From the NCBI GenBank assembly GCA_025201375.1, contig JAIWZP010000009.1:186001-250000 (forward strand): DNA of 64,000 nt, written 5' to 3'. The stretch's first letter is position 1. Each line of letters begins with the position of its first letter. Both the position numbers and the translations under genes were made by a program. Shown here in pieces: positions 35,037 through 47,191 of the stretch. This DNA comes from Gongronella butleri (lineage: Eukaryota > Mucoromycota > Mucoromycetes > Mucorales > Cunninghamellaceae). The notes beneath the pieces are model-generated. The model was not told the origin of the DNA. It saw nothing but the letters and a program-made list of their open reading frames with translations, and did no database searches.

Positions 35037-37213
35037 ATCGTGCCATTTCCTCATCTTTATTTTTTTTCTCTTTTTTTGACCTGATATCCCCCCCACCCCA
35101 CCCTACCCGACCCCTTTCCATCCTTGCGTGCTGCTCCACCTCATGTGTATGGCACCATCTTATTACTCATGTAATTGTACCATTAAAACATTTTTTTAAA
35201 AAAAAATGCAAAATGTAAAGCAACGATCGACGCTTTGTCCTTTCGTTTTTAGCAATTGTTTTGCGCGCCTCAAGCTTGTGCTTTTTTGTTACACATGCAC
35301 CTTTTTTTTTTTTTGGTTCGGCCTTTGTGCTCCAGACCGGATAAATCGGCCAAGATGCGTGCAATGGGCCCATACAAATATGATAGGATTTGCAATATCA
35401 TAGTAAATTCAAGTAAAAGGGCCACTGTGACATTCCCCACGAGGTTCTGAGGCCCGTTGCATCTCTATCTGCTCAATGGCAATTAAATCCAAGTTAAAAA
35501 ATGAGCCACGAGTTCCAACTTTTCAAAGATAATTGTGTTTTTGCAAAATACCTGCAGACAAAAAGAGACAAGGATGCCAAAAGTACATGATAGACAAACA
35601 ATAGACTACGAAATGCAAAAAAAAAATGCGAAAGAGACGAAAGAAAAGGAGAGAAAAGGGCGAAACAATCAGATTTTCTCTTTTAGCGCCCAAACGGCGC
35701 ACAATTGTATAGAGCCATGAATTGTGATGCGCTTCTTGTTACAATTAAAAGAAGAAAAGACAGGCATTCTTTTGAGCCATTCTTCGCGTCTCTGGTGTAC
35801 AAATTGGGGAACGTTGCCTATTTGAAATTTTGCGCGGTGGGTACGATGATTTTCGCGAGAAAAAATCCAATTCCTCAGATCATCGTAAAACGTGGAGGGA
35901 TGGTCGATGTCAAAGTGTAGTAACAGCAAGGCAGACTTCACGAGCTTCTACCCTGTGTTTTTTGAGAATTTCGCGTTTTAGTGAGTCGGAGGGCTTGTTT
36001 TCAAATGCTCATCCTGTGACGACAAAAGCGCGCTAGGACCGAAAACGCGACATTATCTTGGAGTGCATCATCCAAAATTCCATGTGCATGTACATTGCAT
36101 GGCGCCATGATTATTTACATGCCGGAGTATTGACGCGTCGGAAACGTCCTCAAAAAAACGCGGTTTCGGCGCGTCACCATTCACGCGCAAAGCGCGCTTT
36201 CTTGTGATCACCGGCATCCAAGTGTGCGCACGATCCATATGCGCGAGAAATGTTCGTTTCTGGCCGCTAAAAGCAATCGTTTGATCCATGGCATTGGATT
36301 GAAAATAGGATGATTTTGGTGCTCTTTTGTTTATTTTCTCGCCAACCAGCTGACCAATGCACGGCCTTGCCAGCATAAGAAATGATGAGGGAGGCACGAG
36401 CCTCCTACCCTCCAAGTTTCGTGGCGATCCAGCGATCTTTTTTGATTTTAGAAAATTGGCCAGGGTGCCATCCACGCTTTTTGGCCAATTTTCATTTGGG
36501 CAACTGCTCGCCATCTAATGATCGTGGTGCTGCAAGAGTAGGCTCAAATGAAAGTCTGTCGCAGACCGTTTGAGCACGGCACGAGAAATCAGCCAATTGG
36601 TTGTTTGGCTGTGCCTGTAAAAGCCGAAACCGATGTTTATCGCCTTTGTGTATTTTATTCGCGTTTAATTGATGACGTGCCTGGATAAGACCGACACCAT
36701 TAATGGGCCAGGAAGCGACATCATCATTTATCTGCCCAGGGCATTGTCAGAATCCTTTGTTAGTTTGAGCAAATTCGCGGTTTTGAATAAAATGGAGTCT
36801 TTTGGCGCTGCGGCGGTCAAAATTCTTGCATAAACCACCGACGATTTCAAGGGGGCCTAGATTCGTGTGGTTGGTGTCCGGATGGCACGGCCCTATTTGA
36901 GCAGGCAAAGTGCCTGGTTTGAGACCCAAAGAAACAAAAATTGGAAACCTGTATATAAACACGGATGACAATTATTCCCTTTTTTTTCTTTCTTTGCCTT
37001 GGTTGATGCATTTGCCTTTTGTGGTCAAATGAAACAGGCGCGCGAGGGTGGAGAGGGAAAAGGAGAGGGGGATGGAATCGATGCAATGCAAGGCACGCGG
37101 GTGACAATGCAAATAAATTTGTGATTTATTTACGCAAATCGGAGGTTGGGGCGTGGGGGCAATTTGTGTGTTGTTGCTTCCTTTGTGTCAATATTACAAA
37201 GAAAAAAAAAAGG
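35037..37213. other. Intergenic gap with a probable diverged repeat copy
   Basis: A 2.2-kb gap. The first part is 3' flank of the bHLH gene. The region near 36130-36600 has weak similarity to the dispersed repeat. No supportable gene. Confidence 0.5.
36130..36600 (+). repeat. Probable diverged or partial repeat copy R6
   Basis: The segment CGCCATCTAATGATCGTGGT followed by GCAAGAGTAGGCTCAAATGAAA (from about 36510) matches the CATCCAGTGGTCGCAGCGCC...AGTGGGCTCATTTAAACGA region of R1. GTGATCACCGGCATCC near 36204 resembles R3. Similarity is weak elsewhere. Confidence 0.4.
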
Positions 37214-37609
37214 ATGATGCACTGCGGCGCGTGCCAGGTGCTGTTCAACGTGCCACGGATGCTTTTTTTCGTTTTGATGATGCAGTGCATGACGACCACG
37301 ACATGGATGATGGCAGCAGCTGAAGAAGAGGTGCCGTCGGCAATGCTTTGCATGAGTGACAGTCTGCAATGGACGATGGCGGAAGCGTTTTGCACGCGTG
37401 CCAAGGCATTTAACAACGCCGAGTGCTATTGTGAACGATTGCCGACGTGCCAGCGCCGCCGCCGTTCTTACAAGGTGTGCGACGTGCCCATGTACGCTCA
37501 ATGCTTGAATCTTTGCGGCTATGCTGTCGACACCGTGATCTGTCGCAAGGGCCGCGTGACACAATGCCAAGCCGCGCTGTCCCCTGTCGCGTACGAATAC
37601 TTGGACTGA
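37214..37609 (+). CDS. Small cysteine-rich secreted protein, about 131 aa
   Basis: A single exon. A hydrophobic segment (RMLFFVLMMQCM, then TWMMAAA) near residues 15-35 looks like a signal peptide, possibly starting at an internal Met near 37259. The mature part has ten cysteines (LCM, FCT, ECYC, TCQ, VCD, QCL, LCG, ICR, QCQ), enough for five disulfides, and a basic RRRRSYK loop. No family was recognised. Size, signal and cysteine content are those of fungal small secreted proteins, some of which are host- or microbe-directed, but there is nothing to show that here. It converges with the PSI-protein gene 295 nt away. Confidence 0.7.
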   Translation: MMHCGACQVLFNVPRMLFFVLMMQCMTTTTWMMAAAEEEVPSAMLCMSDSLQWTMAEAFCTRAKAFNNAECYCERLPTCQRRRRSYKVCDVPMYAQCLNLCGYAVDTVICRKGRVTQCQAALSPVAYEYLD

Positions 37610-37904
37610 CGCGACACGAATGCCATTTTATTTTACAAGCAAAATTCACTATTTTTACAATTGGTCAAAAGAAGGGGGAGAGCCACAACTCGCAATAAAC
37701 GGACAAAAACAAAACTAAAAAAAAAGGAGGAAAAAAAAAGGCCCACGGAGAGTTCATCAAGAGAAAGGGGGTAAAGGGGAAAGAGGGGGAGGGGGGAACG
37801 AGACGACCACGACAAGGGGGGATAAAAAAGCAAGGTATGGATGGTTTGGATGGGATACAAGTAGGTACGATGAAATAAAAAAAAAGGCTAAAATGGGGGT
37901 GATT

Positions 37905-38740
37905 TCATGAGGTGGACGTAGGCGATGAAGGCTCGCGTGCGAATTTTTTAAGCAGTGTGGATCGACGCGATTCCCAATTGTCACTGGTAGGCGTGGATGG
38001 GGAATTGGGGCGCGGTGTCGCGGTGGAGGAGCGCGTGGATAAATGTGGCAGCAAAGAGGTGGCACCACCAGCACCACCACTGGCACCATGGCCGCTGCTG
38101 GTGCTTGTGTTGCTGTAAGAAGCAGGCTGGACGTGCGGCTGGTGCTGGAATTGGGTCGTGGACGTGGGCGGAGAGCGATTCCATTGGTAATACGTCGAGG
38201 AGCGTCGTAAATACTTGGATCGGTCGCCCAACAGTGCCTGGTTCTCCTCCTCATCCGGATCAGACGCACTGCAGCACAATGAGCAGCAGCAACAAAGATA
38301 GCAAAACCCAATCAACACCAATGTCAGCAGCACAAGCAACACAAAAAGCGCCATAATGCCTAGTGGCAGGCTCGAGACTACGAATTGGGAGATCAAGAAC
38401 AATCAGAAAAAAAAAAGGCAATTTGCGCCCGCTTGTGTTTCCCCCGTTTCTTCTCTCGCCCCCCGCGCACCCCTTTTTTTTGGCCCCCCTTTTTGCTTAC
38501 ACTGGCACTGTTTATAATAAAAGTCGGTCACCGGGCAATAGTCCATGGTTTTGTTCACCACGCCGAACCAGTTGCCCTGGATGCACTTGTTCAGACTGGC
38601 GCAAAAGGCACAACGAGTGTTGGCCACGCAAGAAGCGCAGTCTTTCCACTGGTCGCAGTCAAAGACTTTTTAAAAAGTGAGCCGCCACGCACCCTGGAGG
38701 TGTTTTTCCTCGTTTTACCAGCATCAAAAGGCAACGACAT
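37905..38740 (-). CDS. PSI-type single-pass membrane protein (5' end uncertain)
   Basis: Exons 38740-38719, 38665-38501 and 38377-37905 are in phase (219 aa with this start). The ectodomain has eight cysteines in a PSI/plexin-repeat pattern (FDCDQWKDCASC, RCAFC, NKC, DYC, QCQ). A strong transmembrane segment follows (GIMALFVLLVLLTLVLIGF), then a cysteine cluster (CYLCCCCSLCC) that is a likely palmitoylation site, and a Ser/Pro-rich cytosolic tail. The frame upstream of the chosen Met is hydrophobic (FVHFVIFL), and a CCTAG acceptor lies at about 38781. The true signal peptide probably begins in an unrecognised upstream exon between 38790 and 39200. Type I membrane topology is likely; function unknown. 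Confidence 0.7.
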
Positions 38741-39379
38741 AAGAAAAATGACAAAGTGGACAAACGAAAACAGCAAGAGACTAGGTCTCCAGGGCGAGAA
38801 AAAAAGAGAAAAAGAAAAAAAAAGCAGGTGCGACAATGAAAAAAAAAAGAGAAAAGGAGGAAGAAAAGGCGAAAAAGGGCGGACCGCTCGAGCGGGACAC
38901 GACGAAACGGGCACCACACATGAGCACCGATTAACATAAGAGACGGAGCAATGACATTGGAACAAACAAATCGCAAAACGAACCACATCATGACTTGCAG
39001 GTGGGCTCCAATTGGCAGAAAAAGAGGCATCAGCAGGCCAACTTATCCCCCACCCACACCCACCCCACAGGCAACGCATAAAAATAAAAGAGCAACGCTG
39101 GCGAAAAGAAAAAAAAAAAAAGGTCGAAAAAAGACGAAAAAGACGCGCCCATGTGTCCAAATGCCCCTTGGTCGAGGAATTGGATCCGAATGGAAAGGCA
39201 GCCAAGAGGAACATTGCCTTTTTAGTTCATTTCAAAGTTGGGCCATTGCGAATGGTCTTCCCCTTTTTCAATTTCTTTCCATTTTGCCCTTGTCCTTTGG
39301 CTTTTGTTCCTCTCGTTACTGCCCTTGCCCTTCCTTTTTTTTTTTTTCCTCTCTTTTTTTGTCCTCTTGTCGCTTTCCT
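38741..39379. other. Divergent promoter gap, may hold the first exon of the PSI gene
   Basis: About 640 nt between divergent genes, rich in A and T runs. A missing first exon of the minus-strand PSI gene probably lies here, but I could not choose between candidate start codons. Confidence 0.45.
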
Positions 39380-41515
39380 ATGGAGACTGCCGTGCGAAAA
39401 GCAACTCGCCTCGACTATACGCCGCCCAAACAAAAGCACCTGTCGAGTGAGTGGCCACGTTTTGTTCTTTTTTTTTTGTGTCTAGTCGTTCGCCATGGCA
39501 AAGCGAGCTGACCCGTCCTTTTTTTTCTATTTTTTTCTGTGTCGTAGCTTTGGTGTCGCTGACGTTTCACAACCCGGCACTCATTGGAGAGATGCTGGAT
39601 TTGTTGGAACGTCGTCATCGAGAGAATTCGTGGATTGTAAGTTGTATTTGAGAGCCATTGGAGGCAAAATGCGGGGGATGAAACAAGGGCTCATTAACCT
39701 CGTTCTTTTGTTAGATATCCTTCAAAGTCCTCGTCATTATTCACGTGCTCATTCGACAAGGCAATGGTGAGCGTGCTCTGACGTACGTCGAGTCACACCC
39801 AGCGTGTCTGGACACCACGCGGCTGCGCGAAAAGTCGTCCGGCGTCATCCACATCCAAAACATCTACCTGTACACGGCCTACTTGCAACAAAAGGTCGCT
39901 GCCTTTCGCGAGGCGCGTGTCGATCACGTCAAGGCGACCGCCACCAACAAGACCAGTCGATTGCGCCGCCTCTCTATCAATGATGGCCTGCTAAAGGAAA
40001 CACTTGTCTTGCAAAAACTCATTGCATCGCTGCTCAAATGCAAGGTATGAGGCACAATTGGAGAAAAAAGGCAATCCGCAGTGGCTCATCTTTATCAATT
40101 GGTAGTTTGTCTTGGAAGATGTCGATAACACCATCAGCTTGTACGCCTTTAAATTGGTCGTCGAGGACCTGTTGACACTATTCCAGGCGATGAACGAGGG
40201 CATTGTCAATATTCTCGGTAAGAAACGCGACGCGCCAACGACGCGCATCGACTCAATTGCTTTTTTACACGTTCTAGAGCATTATTTTGCTATGGGCAAG
40301 GCGGATGCGCGCCTGTCGCTCGAGATTTACCGCCGTTTTGCGCGTCAGACTGAGGAAGTCACGGCCTTTTTGGATCGCGCGCGCAAATATCAAGCAGAGA
40401 TGCAAATCAATATCCCTGTCGCCAAACACGTATGGAGAAAATGAGAGGGGGGAAGCGATGAACGGGGAAATTGGCATTTTTAAGCGCGTATAATCTTATC
40501 TTTTTTTTTTATGTTTTTTTTCTTTTCCTTTTTTTTTTTTTTTTTGACAGGCGCCCTTGTCTTTGGCTGCCGCCCTGGAGGAATACCTAAATGATCTGGA
40601 CAATGGCACCATCACGGCCAAGACCACCACGAAGCCTGCCACCACGACGTCCAATGCGCAAAGTAAGGGATTTTCACGCAAATTGGAGACACGAGTGGCG
40701 CGTGTGATTCTCACCCTATATTTTTTTTCTCGATTTTTGTCATTTTAGAAGCGACGCCCGTGCCACAGGCGCAACAGCCCAAGGAACTGATTGATTTCTT
40801 TGCTAGCTTGGACAATGATCCTGCACTTGGCGCGCCGGCGGCATCTCCTGCAACGACGCCGCAGCCAATGGCACACAATCCATTCCGAGCGACCATGATG
40901 GCACCTGCGACAACGACGACGTCCGCATTGGTGCCGTCTTCGTCGACCACATCCGCGGGGGTGCCTACTTCAAGCGTGATGCAAGATCTCGCGTCATTAA
41001 GCGCGCCATCGACGATGAATCCCATGCTTGGATTCAACGCAATGATGATGAATCAGGCACCACAACAGCCTGCACCATCGTCTTTGCTTGCGTTGCCGCC
41101 ACCAACTTCGTCCGCGTCGTCGCCGTCACCCTTGATGATCATGCCAAGCGTATCCACGTCTTCCAGTAACGCCAATCCCTTCCGAGCCACCATGTTTGGC
41201 GCACCAGCAGCTGCAGCAGCCTCGTCCCAGACAATGCAATCGCAGCAGCCCTCCTTTTTATCGTCGTCGCCCATGTTACCCCAGCCTACAGGCTTGAATC
41301 CCTCTTTTGCCACTTCGTCCGCGTCATCTCCGTCCATGAACACATCCAATCCATTCTCCATGGGCCAGTCCACGACCACCGCCATTCCAGCATCCATGCC
41401 AGCCTTGCAGACGCCACAAATGACAGGATTCAATCCTTTTGCCGCGGCAAATCCGATGCAACCGCAGCAACCCGCCGCGTCCACGAATCCCTGGGGCTCG
41501 CCCTCGGTGTTTTGA
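39380..41515 (+). CDS. ANTH-domain clathrin adaptor, AP180/CALM-like, 542 aa
   Basis: Exons 39380-39446, 39548-39636, 39715-40044, 40106-40217, 40278-40429, 40551-40662, 40749-41515 sum to 543 codons. Residues 1-280 form an ANTH domain: METAVRKATRLDYTPPKQKH carries the family start and the PPKxKH lipid-binding motif for phosphatidylinositol bisphosphate. The C-terminal half is disordered, rich in Ser/Thr/Pro/Met, and carries four NPF motifs (two in NPFRATM, one in NPFSMG, one in NPFAAANP), which bind EH domains. The protein should nucleate clathrin coats at the plasma membrane, like yeast Yap1801/Yap1802. It converges with the intersectin-like gene, stop codons about 100 nt apart, an arrangement worth noting because both products act in endocytosis. 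Confidence 0.92.
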
Positions 41516-41618
41516 AGCAGCAGCAACCAACATCTCATGTCAAAATAAAAAGCAAAACAACCCAACACACACCATTCATCATAAAAATTAAATTAAAAAA
41601 AAAAGAAACCACGAAAAT

Positions 41619-44600
41619 CTAATGCATCGTTGTTTGCACCGCGCTGAAATGTTGAATCTGGCTGATCCATTGCTTCTTTTGGCTGACGGACGGCGCCTTG
41701 AGCGAAAGCACCATCTCGCCGTAGCTCACTTGGAAACCAGTGTCATCTAAAAACAGAAGCAAAATCGCGAAATGTCAAAATATTGCCTTTTTGTCACACG
41801 ACGCGACGCGGCGCGACGCGACAGAATCGTTACCTGGCGTGTTAAAGGACGAGCGCAATGTATTAGCAGCGGACTGGCTACGCACGACAAGTCGCTCAAT
41901 GTTCATGGGCTATTAAAAAAGATATAAAAAAAAAATAAAAAAAAGAGATGAGATGCCAAATTTTGGGGGTTTGGACTTTTTTTTTTTTTTAGGGAAGCTT
42001 ACGTCGCGATAGAGGCCGTAGAGGTAGCCTTTGGGACTGAGGCCCTTTAGAGGCTCAAGCAATAAGAACATGTCGCTAAACAAGTAGCCTTGTAGCTTGC
42101 GTCCGCTCTTTGCCTTGTGGAGCACGCCCTCCATGATGAATTCGCGGCCAGGGATGTCGAGTCTGCCATAGCCTTCCATATCCAGGATGCGGCTCAGCTC
42201 GCTCATCTTTTGGCGGTTCTCAAACCGACGCGTCTCCTCATTTACATCGTCCAGCACGCTCGACGCCTTGGTCAGCGCCGATTTGACCAGGCCATAATCC
42301 GGATGACGCTTGGATGTCGATTTCAAGATCTACAATAGCAAAATGTTCGCAAAAAAATAAATAGGTGTGCAATTCCATTTTCTACATCAGTTTTGCCTTT
42401 TTTTACCTGCTTCAGCAACAGTGGGTATCGCGTAATTCGTTGTACAGGCTGTAACAAAAAGTGGGACAGATCGAGTGAGCGGCACTCGGGGCGATTCTGC
42501 GCTGTCGTCTTTAAAAACACGTCAAACATTTGATCTTCTTGCCGCTTCTTTTGCAAGAACCGGCTGGCAAAAGACTGATTGCGGCAAAAGGTCGAGTAAC
42601 ATTTCAAACTTTCAGCCTAAATTCAGCAAAAGAAGATAGAGAAAAGGCGCGTTAAGCAATGAGGTGAAAAAGAGTGCACTCTTTACGTGTTGCAAAAAAA
42701 TGTCGCCCACACAATCAACGACATTGGCACACTCGCGTTGGCGCTTCTCCAGGTCGCTCAAGAGCGCCGTGTTGCACAGCAGCAGATCATCAATGTTGGA
42801 AAAGATCACGTCTTGCTCATTGGGTTGGATGTATTTGCTTGAATCGACAAAAAAGACCTGCAAATGGGGGAGAAATCCGTGGTTCAATGGCAATTTTTTC
42901 TCTTTTTTTCTTATTTTCGAGCGAAATGCTTACATTGACGATCATTTGCAAGTCGCGCAGGTACGATTTCTCGGTCATGATCAGCTCAAAGATGGCTTCT
43001 TGGCGTTGGCGTTCGTCAGTGGGGATGGCTTGCAGCTCAATGGGATCCATGGTGCTTGCCCACGTGGCTGTCAGCGATGGGCTCGTGGGGCGCACGATGT
43101 CGCTGACTGGGATCGACAAGGACGATGCCTGACCCACGCTGACACTGCTGGCATTGCTAGTGGCGCGGCGACGACGTGTCACGTCGTGCTTTTCGACATT
43201 TAGCGTCGTCTTTTTCATCACAGGAGTCGTGGGCGCCGACACGCCGCCGCGTGCAAGCGCGTCATCTTGTACAGGCACCGACAGTGATGTTTGAGACGCA
43301 CTGGAAGTAAGCGTCGATGCCGACATTGTCGCATGAACGACTGCGGCTTGCGTTGTCGCGGCTGCCGCATTGGAAGACAGAACCGCGTCTTGCTCGGCCA
43401 TGGCACCACCTAATTGTTTTTTTTTTTTTTTTTTACCGGAATCAGTTCAATCCATCCTTTTTTTTTTTTTTGTTCATTGGACGTACCTGGATCCAGGGTT
43501 TCCACGTAGGATTTGGGGAAAAAGCCAGATTCACCCGTTTCCTCGTTTTTACCATACCACCAGTCGCCATTGTCGTCTTGGAAAGGTTGTACAAGCAGGA
43601 TTTCATTCTCACCAAAAGCCATGTCATCCTCACGCGTCTTTTCAAAAGCGTAGAGCGTCTGGACATGGAAGGCTAGAATGTCAGAAAGAAAATAAAAAGG
43701 GGCGGGGGCGTTGAGTGACAAATATCGATCAATTTTTTTTTTAAAAAAAAAAAAAACGTACCTCTTTCTGTAATTTCGATATAAGAGCGCGGGAAAAAGC
43801 CGACGGCGCCCGTCGTCAGGCTGGTGCCATACCACCAATCGCTGTTTTTGTCGTGCGAAGGATGTGCCTTGATCTCTTCATCCTCAATCAAGGTCAAATC
43901 GTCCTCACGCACGCCTTGGTACGCGTACAATGCCTTGGCGCGATAGACTAGGATGAAAAACGATGAGATGACTCTTTTTTTTTCTCATTTCTCTCAATTT
44001 TCTCATTTTTTTATGGCCTTACTGGTACTAAAGTCGACTTCATCATCCATGTCGATGCCATAACCACTTGTGCCAGCGGTGGGTTCGGCAGCGGCGGGAG
44101 GTTCTGGCGATGGCGAGGGTAAGGAGGCTGGTGCGGGCTGCGGCGATGGATGTTCCGAGATGGATTGCTCGAATTGTTGGCGGCGCTGCAAGGCATCTGC
44201 TGCGGCCTGCTTTGCCTCGTTTTCGCGAGTGATTTCGGCTTGGCGTTGGCGTCGTTTCTCCATGGCGGCCTGCTGCGCGGCGATGCGGGCCTTGCGCTGT
44301 CGTTCCTCATCGGCTTTGGCCTGCTGGATTTCCATGGCGCGGCGTGTCTCTTCCTCCAATTGCCGTTGCCGTGCAGCCTCGGCCTCGGCTTCCTTTTTGG
44401 CAGCTTCTTCGCGCAACTTGGCTTCTTCTTCCTGGCGGCGCTTCTCCTCGAGCAATTCCTGCTCGGCCTTTTTCTGCGCCTCCATCGCCGCCTTTTTGCG
44501 CTGCTCGTCGTCCTTGCGCGCCTGCTGCCGCGCTTGTTCACGGCGTTCGCGCATGTCCACAAGCCGTTGACGCGCGTCCGCTTCGGCCTGGCGCAGTCGT

Positions 44601-45880
44601 TCTTGCGCAGCACGCTCCTCATCGCTGATTTCTTCGGGTTCCTTGGACAATCCAGTGGAGCCTGTGGATCCCGTGGCCCGAGGCTGAGCACCCGCTGCCT
44701 TTTGTGGTTGCTTGGGCGCCAATGCCTGATGCTTGGTCATGAGAAGCTCGCGGCGCGCTTCAATGCGCCGTTGAGCCTCAGCCTTGATGTCTGCGGTCGA
44801 TCGAGGTGAATCGGGTCTTTCGGTGGTGGGAATGGGCGGCGGGATCATGCTGTCCATGTCCATGATGGGTGTCGTAGGCGACAACAAGAGCGACCGACGG
44901 TACGATGCACGTCGTTGTAGCTTGCTTGTTCCGGCGGACGGCGAAGACGACGAATAAGACTTGTTATAGGCGGCCGAGGCGGCGATCGGGGGCTGGGTAT
45001 GATGAGAGGAGACCATTTCCGAAGGAAGTGAATCAATAAACGCGGCCACTTCGTCACTGACATACACACCGCGCTCAAACATCTGTTGTTCACGCGCATG
45101 ACGCCGCTCTTCGTCATCGTCGTCCATATCCATGTCCTTGAACGAGTCGAGACGCGTGAGATCCAGATCGTCGCGAAGAATCCGCTTCATCGCAAGGTCA
45201 TTGGCCTCAATGCCGCGCCGCATTTGTTCCAATTGGTCGTGCAATCCATGCTCCAATTGGTCCATTTCTTGCGCATCTTGTGATAGCTGCGCATGGCTGC
45301 GAGATCGATGCAGCCGCGCCGCCACCATGGCCTGTGCGCGCGAACGAAGTCGATCTTGCTCCGAATCGCTCCCATGCGCACTCGTCCCATTGCCATACGC
45401 GTTGCTGTTGTCGGTGCGCGAAGCTTGCTGTTGTTGCTGCTGCTGCTGGCGTCTGAAATCGCCCTGCACGCGCACCCAATGCTTGTTCTCGTCCTCCAGA
45501 CGCGCCAACAAATCTGTGATCGCCGTGCGCATATAGTCCATGTCGTCCACAAGCACGCGCCGCTGCTGGGCAAGGTCCTTTAGCTGCCGCTTGTTCGTCT
45601 GGAACCGCGTCCACCACTGCCGCGTCGTGTATCCATTACTGCTGATCGTGCTTTGCTGCTGCTCCTTGATTTGCTGGCTCACCTCGACAATACGTCGCTG
45701 CAAGTAGGCAATGGCCTCGGCGTCGTCGTCCTCACTCCGTTGCCCGTGCGAACCTTGCATGGGGCTGGCAAGCAGCACCTGCTGCTCGTGAATCGCTTTG
45801 CGTAGCGCTTGCAAACGCCGCGCCTTGTCGTCATCCGGTGCCCCCAAAGGCCCAGACTGTCCATCGTATCCATACACCAT
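41619..45880 (-). CDS. Intersectin-like RhoGEF: coiled coil, two SH3, DH and PH domains, 1205 aa
   Basis: Exons 45880-44023, 43947-43762, 43672-43487, 43409-42934, 42857-42687, 42616-42407, 42329-42003, 41909-41834, 41746-41619 sum to 1206 codons. Residues 1-600 are mostly coiled coil, with Gln-rich N-terminal segments and a highly charged Glu/Arg/Ala helix near 470-600. SH3 domains lie at about 620-681 (ALYAYQGVREDD, DWWYG, GFFPRSYIE) and 682-743 (TLYAFEKTREDD, DWWYG, GFFPKSYVE). The DH domain starts near 862 (RQEAIFELIMTEKSYLRDL) and runs to LQPVQRITRYPLLLKQI, with a PH domain near 1055-1200. DH-PH domains exchange nucleotide on Rho GTPases, here probably Cdc42 by analogy with intersectin. 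There are no EH domains, unlike animal intersectin. The start (MVYGYDGQSG) is the first Met of the coiled-coil frame. Confidence 0.9.
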
Positions 45881-47191
45881 GGCATTCAACGAGCACGAGA
45901 TGATGAAGAGGAGGACAAAGCACACGAAAAAGAAATAGAGAGCGAAAGAAAAAAGGAAAATCGAACATATCATACCCCGCGCGCAAGGCGGTATAAATAG
46001 AAAATCTGCGCCCCGCTCCCGCCTTTTTTTTTTTTTTCTCGTTCTTCTTTTGATATTGCATGAATCGCGCAGCTTTCGTAGAAAAATCGATTCTTGAACA
46101 AAATCAAATCCCAGTAACAATGAAAAAATAGATATTTGGCCCATTTCTCCCTCCATACGCTTATTCGGTCGTCTGAAATCTCCATTTACGCCAAACGCGT
46201 TTCAATCACGCTAGCTTCGCCCTCCCTTTTTTTTGGGCACCCCTGGCATTTGACAGAATGAATCTAAGGTCCCTCTGGCTATTTAATACTTTCATGGACA
46301 CCAATGGCGATTTTCACAATGTTATGAACCAAGAAACCGGCAATTACAGCTCGAAAAAGGCGTAAGGCGTGCGAGCGCCATATATTGGCCGATTGGATCG
46401 TTTTTACCCAGTTTGGCGGCGTTTGGCGCGAGAGATTGCGTGACAAGCGAGGTTCGCTCCGGCAACGTTAGACGACGAATATCCAAAGGAGTTTTCAACA
46501 TATTGGCATGCCAAAAACGCGTTTTCCACCGTGAGTTCAGGGAAATCGCCCAATCCGGCATGGATGAAGGTTGATAACAAAAACAACAACGTAGAGGACA
46601 ATCGACTCACGAATCTGCTAGTGAAAAGGCGCAAGGGTGCCTTGAAGCTTCATCTCGCCGGCGCACCGCCTAACGACCATGCTGAGTGGGTTCCTGCAAC
46701 ACAAGTCATTAACTTGGAACCTCTGAGCAACCAGCCAACGGAAGACAGCACCCCAAGCTCTCGATCAACGGCAAGCTGGTCAGCCCCATCGAGATCAGTT
46801 ATCCGGATGAAAGTAGGACAAACAACGCAGACAGATTTGCGGCAGGGGGCACCCGGTGCCATATCCCTTTGACGACTCATCTGCGTGATCGACATCAACA
46901 CAAGGGTATGCCTAGATCACGCGTCTCTATGGCTGGCCTACAAATGCTTCCACACGATTGCCTATCCAATGTGCACACAGCAACAACGAGTGTCAATTGA
47001 ATATCGAAAAGACCTTTATGTTCATCTCCACCCCCGGCCCCGGCGTCCCTTATACCATTGGCGTCCTCGATGGCGTCCGAATCATCATGCTCTAATCCCG
47101 TTGTTTTTTTTTTTTGAAATAAACTGCATCTTTTCTCAGTGCATCGTTTTGCAAACAGATCCCGATGATTTATTGATTTTTTACGCGTCAA
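45881..47191. other. Intergenic gap with possible coding remnant
   Basis: The first 250 nt should be the promoter of the intersectin-like gene. From about 46690 to 47097 there are coherent frames on the plus strand (for example one running ...LSINGKLVSPIEISYPDE, and a separate last stretch ...FMFISTPGPGVPYTIG) that do not join into one gene. This may be a decayed gene; I could not assign a family. Confidence 0.4.

Noticed and set aside
46531..46872. 113-residue plus-strand frame
   Set aside because: Low-complexity Ser/Thr/Pro composition and a competing frame over the same bases; not enough to call a gene.
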